A DNA stretch of 22,053 nt from Planctomycetota bacterium. GTDB lineage: Bacteria > Planctomycetota > Phycisphaerae > FEN-1346 > JAACEH01. The DNA is taken from NCBI GenBank assembly GCA_016935955.1, contig JAFGPY010000399.1, forward strand, positions 1-22,053, read 5' to 3'. Both the position numbers and the translations under genes were made by a program. Below, piece after piece: positions 1-7,844 of the stretch. The notes under the pieces were generated by a model. It did no database searches and was not told the origin of the DNA. It worked only from the letters and a program-made list of their open reading frames with translations. The stretch's first letter is position 1, and each line of letters opens with the position of its first letter.

Positions 1-2
1 AT

Positions 3-482
3 GAGCTAGTTGAGGCACATGCAAACGACTGGATCGCGGCTAGGGCTGCGGCGGAGGCCACCTTTTATTTGGGCAACCAAGGGCACTTAGCTACGATAAC
101 GTCCGCCGAGGAGAACGATTTCATCGGTGCGGCACTGCTTGAAGGGGCATCGCATCGCATGTACTGGCTTGGCGGGATTCAACCGACCGGCAGTGTGGAA
201 CCGGATCGCAACTGGCAGTGGATTACTGGCGAAGCATGGTCTTTTGAGAACTGGAAGACGGGAGAGCCCAATGATGCCCAAGGACAGGAAGATGTGCTCC
301 AAATCTATGCACACGTTCCCGACTATCCAGAATGGTTTGGGCAGTGGAATGACGCCTACGAGTATGAAGACAGCGTCAATCTCGGTGGCTACATCGTAGA
401 GTATGTTCCTGAGCCCGCAACGCTCTCATTTCTGGCAATAGGGATCGGCGCACTGGCGGCAAGACGGCGCACAAGTAAGTAG
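3..482 (+). CDS. C-type lectin domain protein with PEP-CTERM sorting signal (5' end missing)
   Basis: The reading frame is open from base 3, so the gene starts upstream of the window; the TTG at 69 is internal, because lectin-fold residues are already encoded before it. The visible part begins within the first helix of a C-type lectin fold (ANDWIAARAAAE, then GHLATITSAEEN). It continues through WLGG, WITGE, FENWKTGEPN and QWND. EPN and WND are the classical calcium and sugar contact motifs of C-type lectins, so carbohydrate binding is plausible. The protein ends with VPEPATLSFLAIGIGALAA followed by RRR: the proline-glutamate-proline, hydrophobic segment and basic tail of a PEP-CTERM signal. 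Proteins with this signal are exported and processed at the envelope by exosortase. Local GC is about 50% in a counted 60-base stretch, below the T2SS genes to the right, consistent with an accessory element. The family is well supported; the ligand is unknown. Confidence 0.85.
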   Translation, partial: ELVEAHANDWIAARAAAEATFYLGNQGHLATITSAEENDFIGAALLEGASHRMYWLGGIQPTGSVEPDRNWQWITGEAWSFENWKTGEPNDAQGQEDVLQIYAHVPDYPEWFGQWNDAYEYEDSVNLGGYIVEYVPEPATLSFLAIGIGALAARRRTSK

Positions 483-753
483 ATGCGGCATCGGAATTCA
501 GGAACAACGCGAATTTCCGGAGGGGGTATGCATCACTGCCGCGCGCTCGCAGGGGGGCACCCGCCCCCACCTTTGGCGGGTTGGCCCGCGTGCTGTGTGC
601 GTCGGCTGTCGCCCGTTACCCGCTCGGTCCTTGACGCGGACGGCGCATGAAGTCGCCCCGCCGGAGGGGGACATATCTGTTGCGGGGGGCCTTGTGGTGA
701 CAGGGCAAGGGGGACTGCGCCGAGTCCCACTGTTGGCTATCCCGGCCGACGGG
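483..753. other. Gene-poor spacer with small GC hairpins
   Basis: I see no convincing gene here. Open frames in this stretch are short and rich in arginine and proline, as expected for GC-rich noncoding DNA. The stretch contains several self-complementary patches. The clearest is a 6-bp stem with a 6-nt loop at 711-728 (GGGACT and AGTCCC). A second is a G-run/C-run pair at about 552-568. None is followed by a T run, so none is called as a terminator. Confidence 0.5.
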
Positions 754-975
754 TCACGAGTCTTTGGCTTGGCGTAGCAGGTCAATTGCGGCCGCTCTGG
801 CGGACGCGGGCAGGGCGGACCATGCCTCGATGAACGCGGCCAGATCGGGCGGCAAGTGGGCGGTTTCGAGCGGAAGTGCGCCGGATTTTGCGTCGCTTTG
901 TTCTGGCGTGTTCTGTAAGTCGTTGCTAGAATTGCTCGTTAGCGTCGGGGGTTCAAGTCCCTCAACGCCCACCAC
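754..975 (-). pseudogene. Short ORF reading out of the tRNA fragment; possible displaced integrase tail
   Basis: This 73-codon frame begins inside the antisense of the tRNA 3' end, which gives the N-terminus MVGVEGLEPPTL. That string is a known artefact of translating a tRNA T arm backwards. The rest contains a short helical tail of the form LPPDLAAFIEAW, then SALPASARAAAIDLL. From memory, tails of this shape occur at the C-termini of planctomycete tyrosine recombinases; I could not verify this. If so, the piece is the 3' end of an integrase gene separated from its body when the element integrated. It may simply be noncoding. The in-frame continuation into the tRNA is seen; the integrase link is inference. 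Confidence 0.3.
947..974 (+). tRNA. Detached tRNA 3' end (T arm, acceptor 3' strand, CCA); probable attachment site
   Basis: The T stem is 947-951 (GGGGG) paired with 959-963 (CCCTC, one G-U pair), enclosing the loop TTCAAGT. It is followed by the acceptor strand AACGCCC (964-970), discriminator A and encoded CCA (972-974). A matching 5' acceptor strand (GGGCGTT) is absent from the preceding 100 bases, and no D or anticodon arm can be folded, so this is not a full tRNA. A bare tRNA 3' end that keeps its own terminator is what remains on the far side of an element integrated into a tRNA gene. The element would lie to the left, with the rebuilt tRNA outside the window. Confidence 0.75.
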
Positions 976-989
976 TGAATCCTATGAGC

Positions 990-1030
990 GAGGAACGTCA
1001 GTCGCCGCGGCGTTCCTCGTGTTTTTTCTC
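990..1030 (+). terminator. Rho-independent terminator downstream of the tRNA fragment
   Basis: A perfect 8-bp stem (GAGGAACG at 990-997, CGTTCCTC at 1011-1018) is followed by GTGTTTTTTC. The T run lies only on the plus-strand side, so it fits the ancestral tRNA transcript. On the minus strand the same hairpin lies about 30 bases after gspM and could slow transcription, but it lacks a U tract there. Confidence 0.8.
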
Positions 1031-1058
1031 TGTCATGTTGGCCGGAAGGCGGCGGGAA

Positions 1059-1526
1059 TCAGTCCTCCGGGCTGCCGATCTCGAGCGTCCACTTGAACTC
1101 CGAGAGCGTATTGCCGGACGACCGCGAGGCGTCGATGTTGCGGACCGTCAGGTACTTGTGCTGCTTGTGGATGATGTCCAAGAGTTGGCCCATCGTGTCG
1201 ATGGTCAGCTTCTGGAAGATGACCGAGTGGCGCGCCTGCCCGCGGGCCGAGCCCTGTTTGCTGATCTCCGGATTGTCGATGCCGAGTTGTTTGGTCAGTT
1301 CGCCCATGACGGTCGGCAGATCGACCGACTTGGGCTGATCCTGCCCCAGCCCCTTGGCCGCCTGCTTGGTGTCGACGAATTGCTGCCGAATGGCATCGCT
1401 GCCGGTCCACAGCCGGCGGGCCGTCTCGTACTCCGTTCTGGCGTTGCTGCAGCGTACGCCCATGGCGATCAGGAAGGCCAGGGCACAAGCGGCGAAGGCC
1501 AGAGCAATGATCATGGACTTGTTCAC
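1059..1526 (-). CDS. gspM: Type II secretion system protein GspM-like
   Basis: This 155-residue protein has an N-terminal membrane anchor (about residues 5-23, after MNKS) and a periplasmic remainder, the architecture of GspM. GspM sits in the inner membrane and pairs with GspL to hold the assembly platform. It starts at GTG 1526, behind GGGAGAG six to seven bases upstream, and lies 20 bases after the gspL stop as the last gene of the operon. After the anchor comes a charged helical stretch (about 27-60), then a segment that could form the small ferredoxin-like fold of the family (about 95-150). Sequence conservation in this family is poor, so the name rests on size, topology and last position after gspL. 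Confidence 0.7.
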   Translation of the reverse strand: MNKSMIIALAFAACALAFLIAMGVRCSNARTEYETARRLWTGSDAIRQQFVDTKQAAKGLGQDQPKSVDLPTVMGELTKQLGIDNPEISKQGSARGQARHSVIFQKLTIDTMGQLLDIIHKQHKYLTVRNIDASRSSGNTLSEFKWTLEIGSPED

Positions 1527-1546
1527 GAAAGCTCTCCCTGCGGCAT

Positions 1547-2962
1547 CTATTTCTTGTCCGCCACCGTCAACAGAAAATCGAATTCGGCCCGGTTGTTGTC
1601 ACGAGGGTCGGCCTGCACTTTGCGCGTCTCGCAGTCGAACATCGGCGAGTCGTCGAGCAGGGCCCGCAGCTGCGTGGCTGCATCGAAGCTGTTGGTCTTG
1701 CCCTTGAGGTTGATCGTCGATGCGTTGACCGTCACTCGCTGGAATTCCACTTCGATGTCCTCGGGCACCTTGGTCGCCTGCTGGGCCAACTGGGCCAGAA
1801 GCTCCGTCACGTCGACGTTGGACTGGGCCTGTTCGACCTGGACCTTCAGCTTGTCGATCTGGCTCTTCAGTTGCCCGCTGAAATCCGCCAGGTCCAGGGG
1901 GCGGCTGCCCTGGACGCGGCTCGACGTCCAGAAGGCATCGGCTGCCTGGTTGATCTCGGTAAGCTGCCGGTTGTAGTCCGACGCCTGAATCATGCAGAAC
2001 ACCCCGCCGACCAGGAAGCAGACGCCCAGCAGGGCGGCCGCCCAGACCGACAGCAGCGAAATGGCCTGGGCCGTCTCGCGAGGTTCGAACTCTTCGACGC
2101 GGAACGTCAGCGGACGGTGACTGCTGCGGGCCATCAGCAACGCCACGCCGGCCACGTGCGGCCAATAGAGCAGCCGATCCGATCCCTCCACCTGAGGCGG
2201 CGAGATGCGACGGTGAGGGCAACCAATATCCTTGGAGGCCACGGCGGCCAGCGTGTCGGCCGACTCGCCGCCGAAGCTCACGATGGCTTCCGGCGCCGGG
2301 AAACCCGGAGCCGACAGGAACGTCCGGCGAAACTCCTGCAGCGGTCGTCCTGCGGCCTCGGTCGCCCAGGCGAAACTGAGCATGCGGCGGCGGCCCCAGA
2401 CGATACCCTTGTGAATCAGGGCAATGTCCACGACCTTGTTGTCACCCGTGACGGTGGCCACGGGCTTGTCGATCAGGTCCTCGGCCTGGGTGCCGAGGAG
2501 ACCAAGGTGCCCGATGATGTCCGGAGGCATGTACTCGGGCGAGATGCCGCGCTGTTCCCAGGGATCGAGAATCTCGTGCATCCGCCGCTTGCTGATAGGC
2601 CAGGCCAGAATGTGGCTGGAATCGGGCCGCTGTTCGATAATCTGATGGGGCACCAGCAGATCGGCTGCACTGGCATCCAGGTCGTCCTCGAGCTCGAACT
2701 TCAGCGTGCTGCGAATCTGCGACACGTTAGTGAAGGGCATCCACAGGTCGCGGACGCCGTAGTCCTGCCAGTTGACCAGCAGGGCCAGGCCGATATTCTC
2801 GACGCCTCGCTGGCGAACCAGGGTCATGGCTTCTTCGAGGCCGTTTGTGCCCTGCAAGGGCTGCGAGATCAGCTCCGTGAGGCGGGCACTGTCGCCGCTC
2901 GAATGAGCGCGGGCCAGTTGCACGCAGTCGGGCAACACTTGTACGACAACAATCTCGGGCAC
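1547..2962 (-). CDS. gspL: Type II secretion system protein GspL-like
   Basis: This 471-residue protein has three parts. Residues 1-290 are a soluble, probably cytoplasmic region resembling the actin-like fold of GspL/PilM. Residues about 298-324 form one transmembrane helix (SLLSVWAAALLGVCFLVGG). A coiled stretch follows (about 360-385), then a C-terminal periplasmic region (about 400-468). GspL links the ATPase GspE to the inner-membrane platform. It starts at GTG 2962; the TAG stop of gspK forms part of its Shine-Dalgarno sequence (TAGGAG, about 6 bases before the start), so the genes are probably translationally coupled. It lies between gspK and gspM, the canonical position. PilM/PilN-type pilus proteins are the alternative, but one fused chain with this layout fits GspL. 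Confidence 0.8.
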   Translation of the reverse strand: MPEIVVVQVLPDCVQLARAHSSGDSARLTELISQPLQGTNGLEEAMTLVRQRGVENIGLALLVNWQDYGVRDLWMPFTNVSQIRSTLKFELEDDLDASAADLLVPHQIIEQRPDSSHILAWPISKRRMHEILDPWEQRGISPEYMPPDIIGHLGLLGTQAEDLIDKPVATVTGDNKVVDIALIHKGIVWGRRRMLSFAWATEAAGRPLQEFRRTFLSAPGFPAPEAIVSFGGESADTLAAVASKDIGCPHRRISPPQVEGSDRLLYWPHVAGVALLMARSSHRPLTFRVEEFEPRETAQAISLLSVWAAALLGVCFLVGGVFCMIQASDYNRQLTEINQAADAFWTSSRVQGSRPLDLADFSGQLKSQIDKLKVQVEQAQSNVDVTELLAQLAQQATKVPEDIEVEFQRVTVNASTINLKGKTNSFDAATQLRALLDDSPMFDCETRKVQADPRDNNRAEFDFLLTVADKK

Positions 2963-2971
2963 GGGACACTC

Positions 2972-4087
2972 CTACTGTTCGTTGTGACGCCAGAGCGTGT
3001 ACAGCGAGCCGCCCTGGCGACGTTCAAGGATCGTAATGCTTCGCGCCTTTCGCCTCGCGCCGCCGGCTTCGATCACCGTTCCGAATTCGTCGATGCGATA
3101 CTCGGTCGCCGTCGCGGTGACGCGAAAGCGGTCGCTGTTCAGACGGACCTCGGCCTGCAGTTGCTTGGCCTCTTCCTGGGTCAGGCTCTCGATGTTGCCC
3201 AACTGCGAGACGTTCATGAACGGTTCTTCGTCGCGCTGAATCAGAATCTCGTCGACGGCCTCCGGATGGTCCTTCAACTGCTCCACTTCGTAGAGCAGTA
3301 CTTCGCGGCCGGCCGTGTTGATGTTCGGCTGCTTGTTCCGCCACATCGTCACTTGGTCCACGAAGCGGACCACGACCATCGGTCCCGTGGGATCGACCGG
3401 GTTTTCCCGCTCAATGTATGCCCGCTCGATAGCGTAGCGGTCCTCGTCTTCCAGGCCCGGCACGTTCTTGAAATCGTCGAGCCACAGCGGCACCAGTTCC
3501 TGCGTTGTTTTGGACTCGGCCGGCTGGTTGCCGGCGCCCTCCTGGGCCTCTTCCTCGGCTTGCTGTTCCTCTTCGGTCAGTTCGAGAAAGACGGCGTCTT
3601 CGCTGCGGCGGACGTCGGCTTCCTCGGTGATCGCCCGGGCCAGCCGATCGGCCACGCCGGCATCGAGCCCGCAGGCGCGGGCGAATTCGACGAAGTTCTG
3701 GACGTTCTGCTCCAGCATGCCGGGGTCCTCTTCCAGCAGGGGCTTGAGGCTGTACTGCCGGGCACAGTCCTCGATGTGGACCGTGAGGCGGATCATCCGT
3801 TTGTCGTCAATGTTGATGTCGAAGTACTTGTCGGCCGCCCACTCGTCCTGCAGCGTGTCCTGGGCCAGGCCGGCCCCGCCTTCCTCAAGCATCCGCATGG
3901 CCAGTCCGGGAGCCGAGTCGAGGACGCGTTGCAGTTGCCGCACGCGAATATAGTCGCGTATCTGCTTTTGCTCCAACGCCGTCGTCAGTTGGATCTGCGA
4001 GACGATCAGCGTCACAGCCATGATCGTGACGACCGTGACCAGCAGGGCGACGCCGCGCCGCGAGAATGGACGATGCCTCGTCTTCAC
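2972..4087 (-). CDS. gspK: Minor pseudopilin GspK
   Basis: This 371-residue protein has a prepilin-type N-terminus, SRRG followed by VALLVTVVTIMAVTL. It lacks the usual glutamate at mature position 5, which is typical of GspK, the tip pseudopilin. The body is large for a pseudopilin. It includes the helix-hairpin-like PNINTAGREVLL segment (about 254-265) and MNVSQLGNIE (about 291-300), both characteristic of the GspK SAM-like domain. A glutamate-rich insert (about 169-186) precedes it. The start is GTG 4087, one base after the gspJ stop (TAA-C-GTG), so translational coupling is likely. With GspI and GspJ it should form the tip of the pseudopilus. Confidence 0.92.
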   Translation of the reverse strand: MKTRHRPFSRRGVALLVTVVTIMAVTLIVSQIQLTTALEQKQIRDYIRVRQLQRVLDSAPGLAMRMLEEGGAGLAQDTLQDEWAADKYFDINIDDKRMIRLTVHIEDCARQYSLKPLLEEDPGMLEQNVQNFVEFARACGLDAGVADRLARAITEEADVRRSEDAVFLELTEEEQQAEEEAQEGAGNQPAESKTTQELVPLWLDDFKNVPGLEDEDRYAIERAYIERENPVDPTGPMVVVRFVDQVTMWRNKQPNINTAGREVLLYEVEQLKDHPEAVDEILIQRDEEPFMNVSQLGNIESLTQEEAKQLQAEVRLNSDRFRVTATATEYRIDEFGTVIEAGGARRKARSITILERRQGGSLYTLWRHNEQ

Positions 4088-4088
4088 G

Positions 4089-4856
4089 TTACTGTTCCGT
4101 CTCCACGTCCAGGCTTTCGTTCAAGGGCGGTTGCAGCATCTCGTCATCCACGCTCGGTATCGGCAACCGCACTGTCCGGCAGAACACGGTGGCCTTGTCG
4201 CGGTCCTCGCGCGGGTCGGTCGAAATGCGAAGGCGAATGGCCACCGGCAGTTTGTCGACGCCGAAGCCGCCTTCCCATTCCTCGACGTACTCGGCCTCGC
4301 GGCCGTTCACGGGTTCTTCCTCCGTCGGCTGAGGCAGAAACTCCATGTTCACCTCGCTCAGACCGTCGGCCAGCAACACCAGGCCCTGGTCGGACTTGCT
4401 GATCTCGGTGGCTGAGCGGTCCGTCTCGATGGACAACTCGCGGCGAAACAGGGCCAGCAAGTCCTCGTTGTTCGGGTCCTGGCCGACCAGGTAGGCGATC
4501 TCGATCAGCCCCGGCTTCTCGCGCATCTCCTCACTGACCCGGACCGGCGTGGCGCAGGGAAACGCGATGCTTGTGGCCGTCTTTCCCGCGATCTCTCGTT
4601 TCTCGACCATCAGGTACGCGCGGCTGTCGTACACGTGTAGCTGCTGCAGATCGTCGCAGATCAGGTCCAGCACCCCGCGGGCCTGGGCCAGAGCCGTCAG
4701 GCGTTGGTCCACCGCGCTGCGGGTCGCCACGCTTGTCCTCAGGGCCACGGCGATGGTCACCAGGATCACTCCTGTGATAGCCGTCGCCACCAGCAGTTCC
4801 AGCAAGGTCATGCCGGACTGCCGGAAGCTCCGTGAGAATGGCCGCACGCCCGTCAT
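4089..4856 (-). CDS. gspJ: Minor pseudopilin GspJ
   Basis: This 255-residue protein begins with a short basic leader ending QSG, then the prepilin peptidase motif MTLLELLVATAITGVILVTI. The glutamate at mature position 5 is present. The leader glycine (residue 15) is followed by a hydrophobic helix and a globular beta-rich domain, as in GspJ, a minor pseudopilin of the tip complex. The start ATG overlaps the gspI stop by four bases (ATGA at 4853-4856), the usual sign of coupled translation. The order I-J-K matches the classical gsp operon. The C-terminal half has a local acidic stretch (EEEPVNGREAEYVEEWE). The family assignment is secure from the motif, position and size. Confidence 0.9.
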   Translation of the reverse strand: MTGVRPFSRSFRQSGMTLLELLVATAITGVILVTIAVALRTSVATRSAVDQRLTALAQARGVLDLICDDLQQLHVYDSRAYLMVEKREIAGKTATSIAFPCATPVRVSEEMREKPGLIEIAYLVGQDPNNEDLLALFRRELSIETDRSATEISKSDQGLVLLADGLSEVNMEFLPQPTEEEPVNGREAEYVEEWEGGFGVDKLPVAIRLRISTDPREDRDKATVFCRTVRLPIPSVDDEMLQPPLNESLDVETEQ

Positions 4857-5395
4857 GGAACAGCCGTCTCCTCGCGTTCGTCTTCCTCGATGCGCGGCTT
4901 GGGCAGCCAGGTTACCAGGGACGCGAGGACCTTGTCGCTGCTCGGGTCGCGGACCTCGATTCGCACCGACACGTAGATGCCGGGATCGAACTCCTCCTCT
5001 TCTTCCTCGTCTTCCTCGTCCAGCAGGTCCTCTTCCTCTTCGTCGGTGTAGACGTCAAGCTCTTCCTGGTCCATGTACGGATCGTGCTGGGCGGCGATGC
5101 GATAGACGCGGAAGGGGGCCTGCTGCGGGTCGCCGGTATACCCGGGCATGTCCACCTGGACTTCCTGCTCCGGAATCTGCCGGGCGCCGTCCGGTTCGAA
5201 GATGGGCTGGGCCAGAAACTCGTCCATGGCCGCCTCGGCGATGGCCAGGGCCTGGACCTGCCTGATGACCCGGTTGGCGTTCATCACCGCCGAGGCCTGG
5301 CTGCTCAGCAACACGACCAGCGCGAAGCCCATGATGGCCGCGGCCGCCATGACCTCCAACAGCGTGAAACCGCAATCGTGTCGCTTCCGGCTCAT
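4853..5395 (-). CDS. gspI: Minor pseudopilin GspI with a long acidic insert
   Basis: This 180-residue protein carries the prepilin motif CG then FTLLEVMAAAAIMGFALVVL, with cleavage expected after Gly9 and glutamate at mature position 5. GspI initiates the pseudopilus tip with GspJ and GspK. It starts at ATG 5395, four bases after the gspH stop, and its stop overlaps the gspJ start. The oddity is residues about 110-136, almost all Glu and Asp (TDEEEEDLLDEEDEEEEEEF), encoded by a CTC/TTC-type trinucleotide run at roughly 4990-5050. The usual beta strand (YVSVRIEV) follows the insert, so it looks like an expanded loop rather than a frameshift. Confidence 0.9.
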   Translation of the reverse strand: MSRKRHDCGFTLLEVMAAAAIMGFALVVLLSSQASAVMNANRVIRQVQALAIAEAAMDEFLAQPIFEPDGARQIPEQEVQVDMPGYTGDPQQAPFRVYRIAAQHDPYMDQEELDVYTDEEEEDLLDEEDEEEEEEFDPGIYVSVRIEVRDPSSDKVLASLVTWLPKPRIEEDEREETAVP

Positions 5396-5399
5396 TGGC

Positions 5400-5981
5400 T
5401 CACATCCGTCGCCCCGGCGCCGTGATCTTCAGTTCGTAGTCCTGTGGCGTCTCGTGGCCCTTGACGATCGTCGTCAGACCGGTCAGGGGATTCAGACGCA
5501 CGGTCCGCTTCAAGTCGGCGTTGTTCTTGTACCGCATGTGCAGTCGCACCGGCGTGCAGACGCCGTTCGGCCAGAATCGCAGAGTGACCGCCTGCTGGTC
5601 CAGCACGTCGTCGGCGCCGACGATGGACCTGTCCAGGAGCATGGCCGCATCCCACTGGGCCTTGGCGAAGGGGGTCTCCTCGTCGGTGCTGAGCGATTCC
5701 GTACTCCACTCGGCCGTCGGGTCTTCGTAGAAGTAGAGCACCTGGTGATCCTCGGGATACAACTCCAGGCGGATCACCTTCTGCTCCAGTACGGCCCGGT
5801 TGCGAGCGGTTCGCAGGTGGGCGGCCACTTCCGCGGCCACCTTGTCGGCCTTGAACCGCGGACTGATCGCATCGGCGTTGACGAACGCCAGGCCGCTGAC
5901 CAGCGAGATGATGAACACCACGGCCATCAACTCGATCAGCGTGTACGCGCCGCAGTGTCGTCGCCTACGCCACCGTGCCAT
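5400..5981 (-). CDS. gspH: Minor pseudopilin GspH-like
   Basis: This 193-residue protein starts at ATG 5981, five bases after the gspG stop, with GGGAGG 12 bases upstream. A longer frame exists upstream but runs through gspG in another frame, so the short start is chosen. A very basic leader (MARWRRRRHCGA) precedes YTLIELMAVVFIISLVSGLAF, a type IV prepilin helix with glutamate at mature position 5. The residue before the cleavage point is alanine, not the usual glycine, so processing may be less efficient or occur after G11. A GspH-like beta-rich domain follows. Position between G and I supports GspH. Confidence 0.85.
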   Translation of the reverse strand: MARWRRRRHCGAYTLIELMAVVFIISLVSGLAFVNADAISPRFKADKVAAEVAAHLRTARNRAVLEQKVIRLELYPEDHQVLYFYEDPTAEWSTESLSTDEETPFAKAQWDAAMLLDRSIVGADDVLDQQAVTLRFWPNGVCTPVRLHMRYKNNADLKRTVRLNPLTGLTTIVKGHETPQDYELKITAPGRRM

Positions 5982-5986
5982 GACGC

Positions 5987-6466
5987 TCAGAAGCCTCCCA
6001 GCCACTCGTCCGCATTCTCGCCCCGGCTGACCAGGTCCGCGGCGAATTTCTCGCCGCCCTGCTGGCCACCCTGGCCATAGCTGATGACCGCGTACTCCTG
6101 GCCGTCCTCCGTGTCCCGCAGCACGTAGATGTAGTCGTTGTTCCACGGATCCCTGGGGATCTCCGGCAGCTTGAGGTAGCCCCGCGGCGGATAGTCCACG
6201 GCATCCGCCGGTTCGTGCACCAGGGCGTCCAGTCCCTCTTCCTGGGTCGGATAGCGGCCGTTGTCCATCTGGAACAACTCCAGAGCCTGGTCAAACGTCG
6301 CGATCTGGGCCTTCGCCGCATTGACGCGCGCCTTCTGAATCTGGTCGATGATGGCCAGGGTGCTCAGCGTCGCTATCAGGCCGATGATGAAGATCACGGC
6401 CATCATTTCCAGAAGCGTGAAGCCACGGGCCGCGCGGCGGACAATCTGCCTTTTACGATTCATCAT
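5987..6466 (-). CDS. gspG: Major pseudopilin GspG
   Basis: This is a 159-residue protein from ATG 6466, chosen over the TTG at 6469 because AGGAGG then lies five bases upstream. The leader MMNRKRQIVRRAARG is followed by FTLLEMMAVIFIIGLIATL, a textbook prepilin cleavage site with glutamate at mature position 5. The globular part has the GspG landmarks: YPTQEEGLDALV, then DPWNNDYIYV (the conserved DPWG-like segment), and a C-terminal loop ending ENADEWLGGF that resembles the calcium-site tail. GspG subunits polymerise into the pseudopilus that pushes substrates through the secretin. It is a little longer than the usual 140-150 residues. The strong ribosome-binding site suits a highly expressed subunit. 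Confidence 0.96.
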   Translation of the reverse strand: MMNRKRQIVRRAARGFTLLEMMAVIFIIGLIATLSTLAIIDQIQKARVNAAKAQIATFDQALELFQMDNGRYPTQEEGLDALVHEPADAVDYPPRGYLKLPEIPRDPWNNDYIYVLRDTEDGQEYAVISYGQGGQQGGEKFAADLVSRGENADEWLGGF

Positions 6467-6475
6467 CAAAACCTC

Positions 6476-7699
6476 CTATAGGCTCTCGAAATTCGACATC
6501 TGCATGATCGGCAGCATGACCGATGCCACGATGAAGCCGACCACCGCCGCCATGGCCAGGATGATCACCGGCTGCAGCAGGGCGTTCAGCTTGTTGATCG
6601 TAATGTCCACTTCGGCAGTCATGTTCGACGACAGCCGCTTCAAGACCTGTTCCAACTCGCCGCTCTGCTCGCCCACGGCCACCATGTGGGCGACCGCGCG
6701 CGGGATGATCCGGCTGCGGCGGAGCACGGCGCTGACGTCCGAACCCCGAAGGATGCTCTCCTGGAGGTCGCTGATCGTGTCTTTCATCATCGAGTTGCCG
6801 GTCGTTTCCTTCAGCACGGCCATGCAGTCGGCCATCTTCACGCCGCTGGACAGCAGAATCTGCAGCGTTCCGGTGAAATGCGACGTCTGGGTCTTGCGCA
6901 CCAGTTCGCTGACCACCGGAAGACGCAGGAAGACGGCGTCTTTCAATCGTCGCCCGCGGTTGGTCTTCAGAAGGGCCGTCAGCAGGACGATGACTCCGAC
7001 CGTGGCTGCCGACAGGACGATCCAGTGCGAGGTGATGAAGCTGCTCGTGCCCATCAGTACGCGCGTCGGCAACGGCAGTTCATTGCCGAAGCTTTCGATG
7101 ACATCCTTCAACTCCGGCAGTACCTTGACCATCAGAAAGGCCACGATGCCCACCATGACCGTGATCATGATGATCGGATAGATCATTACGGCGCCCAATT
7201 GTCCTTGCCGCATCGATCGCTCGCGAAGGAAGTCCGCCAGGTTGCGCAGCACTTCCGGCAGCGTGCCGGCTGTCTCGCCGACGCGCACCATGCTCAGGTA
7301 CATGTGCCCGAAGAGCCACTGGTGCGGTTCCATGGCGTCGGCCACGCTCGATCCGTTCGCCACCCGGTCGCGGACGTCGCGCAGGGCCACGATGACCTTC
7401 TTGTCGGCCACCTCGTCGATCGTGATGTTCAGGGCGTCGGTCAGCTTGATCTCGTTTTCCAGCAGCAGGGCCAATTGTCGCGTGACCGCCTCGACGACCA
7501 GCAGCCGCCGCCGGTTGAAATGCTGGCTGCGGGCCAGCCGGGCTCCGCGACGCTGCAGCACCGACGCTTCCTGCAGAGCCGTGACGTGCAAGTCCCGCTC
7601 GCGCAACTTGCGGCGCGCGTCCCGCTGCGATTCCGCGTCCATGACGCCCGTCGATCGCTGACCGCCGGCGCTGAGAGCCTCGTAACGATATACTGGCAA
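6476..7699 (-). CDS. gspF: Type II secretion inner-membrane platform protein GspF
   Basis: This 407-residue protein has the GspF/PilC layout: two homologous T2SSF helical domains (about 72-195 and 273-396) and three membrane helices (about 170-194, 222-244, 372-396). Each repeat carries the family signature, GETAGTLPEVL (141-151) and GEQSGELEQVL (343-353). The N-terminus PVYRYEAL is typical. GspF is the polytopic platform that couples ATP hydrolysis by GspE to pseudopilus growth. The start codon is TTG 7699; GGAGG eight bases upstream and the family-like N-terminus support it. It ends ten bases before gspG. A gap of 145 bases separates it from gspE, the largest between consecutive gsp genes read from gspD onward. 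Confidence 0.96.
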   Translation of the reverse strand: MPVYRYEALSAGGQRSTGVMDAESQRDARRKLRERDLHVTALQEASVLQRRGARLARSQHFNRRRLLVVEAVTRQLALLLENEIKLTDALNITIDEVADKKVIVALRDVRDRVANGSSVADAMEPHQWLFGHMYLSMVRVGETAGTLPEVLRNLADFLRERSMRQGQLGAVMIYPIIMITVMVGIVAFLMVKVLPELKDVIESFGNELPLPTRVLMGTSSFITSHWIVLSAATVGVIVLLTALLKTNRGRRLKDAVFLRLPVVSELVRKTQTSHFTGTLQILLSSGVKMADCMAVLKETTGNSMMKDTISDLQESILRGSDVSAVLRRSRIIPRAVAHMVAVGEQSGELEQVLKRLSSNMTAEVDITINKLNALLQPVIILAMAAVVGFIVASVMLPIMQMSNFESL

Positions 7700-7844
7700 G
7701 ACGACTGCCTCCGTATGCCCTATGCTTTGCGAACCCGTTGCCGATCCGCCGATACTTCCGGCGACCCCGCCGAGCGACCCGTTCGGCGCCGCGAGCCGCA
7801 GAGACCAACTCGTACGCTCAGTCCGAGTGACGGGGGCGTCCGCC

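Noticed and set aside
886..974. A complete tRNA gene ending in CCA at 974
   Set aside because: No 5' acceptor strand complementary to AACGCCC and no D or anticodon arm can be formed in the preceding 100 bases; only the 3' end is present.
1871..4402. Plus-strand open frame of 843 codons
   Set aside because: Antisense shadow of gspJ, gspK and gspL; GC-rich DNA leaves long open frames, and the sense proteins carry clear family motifs.
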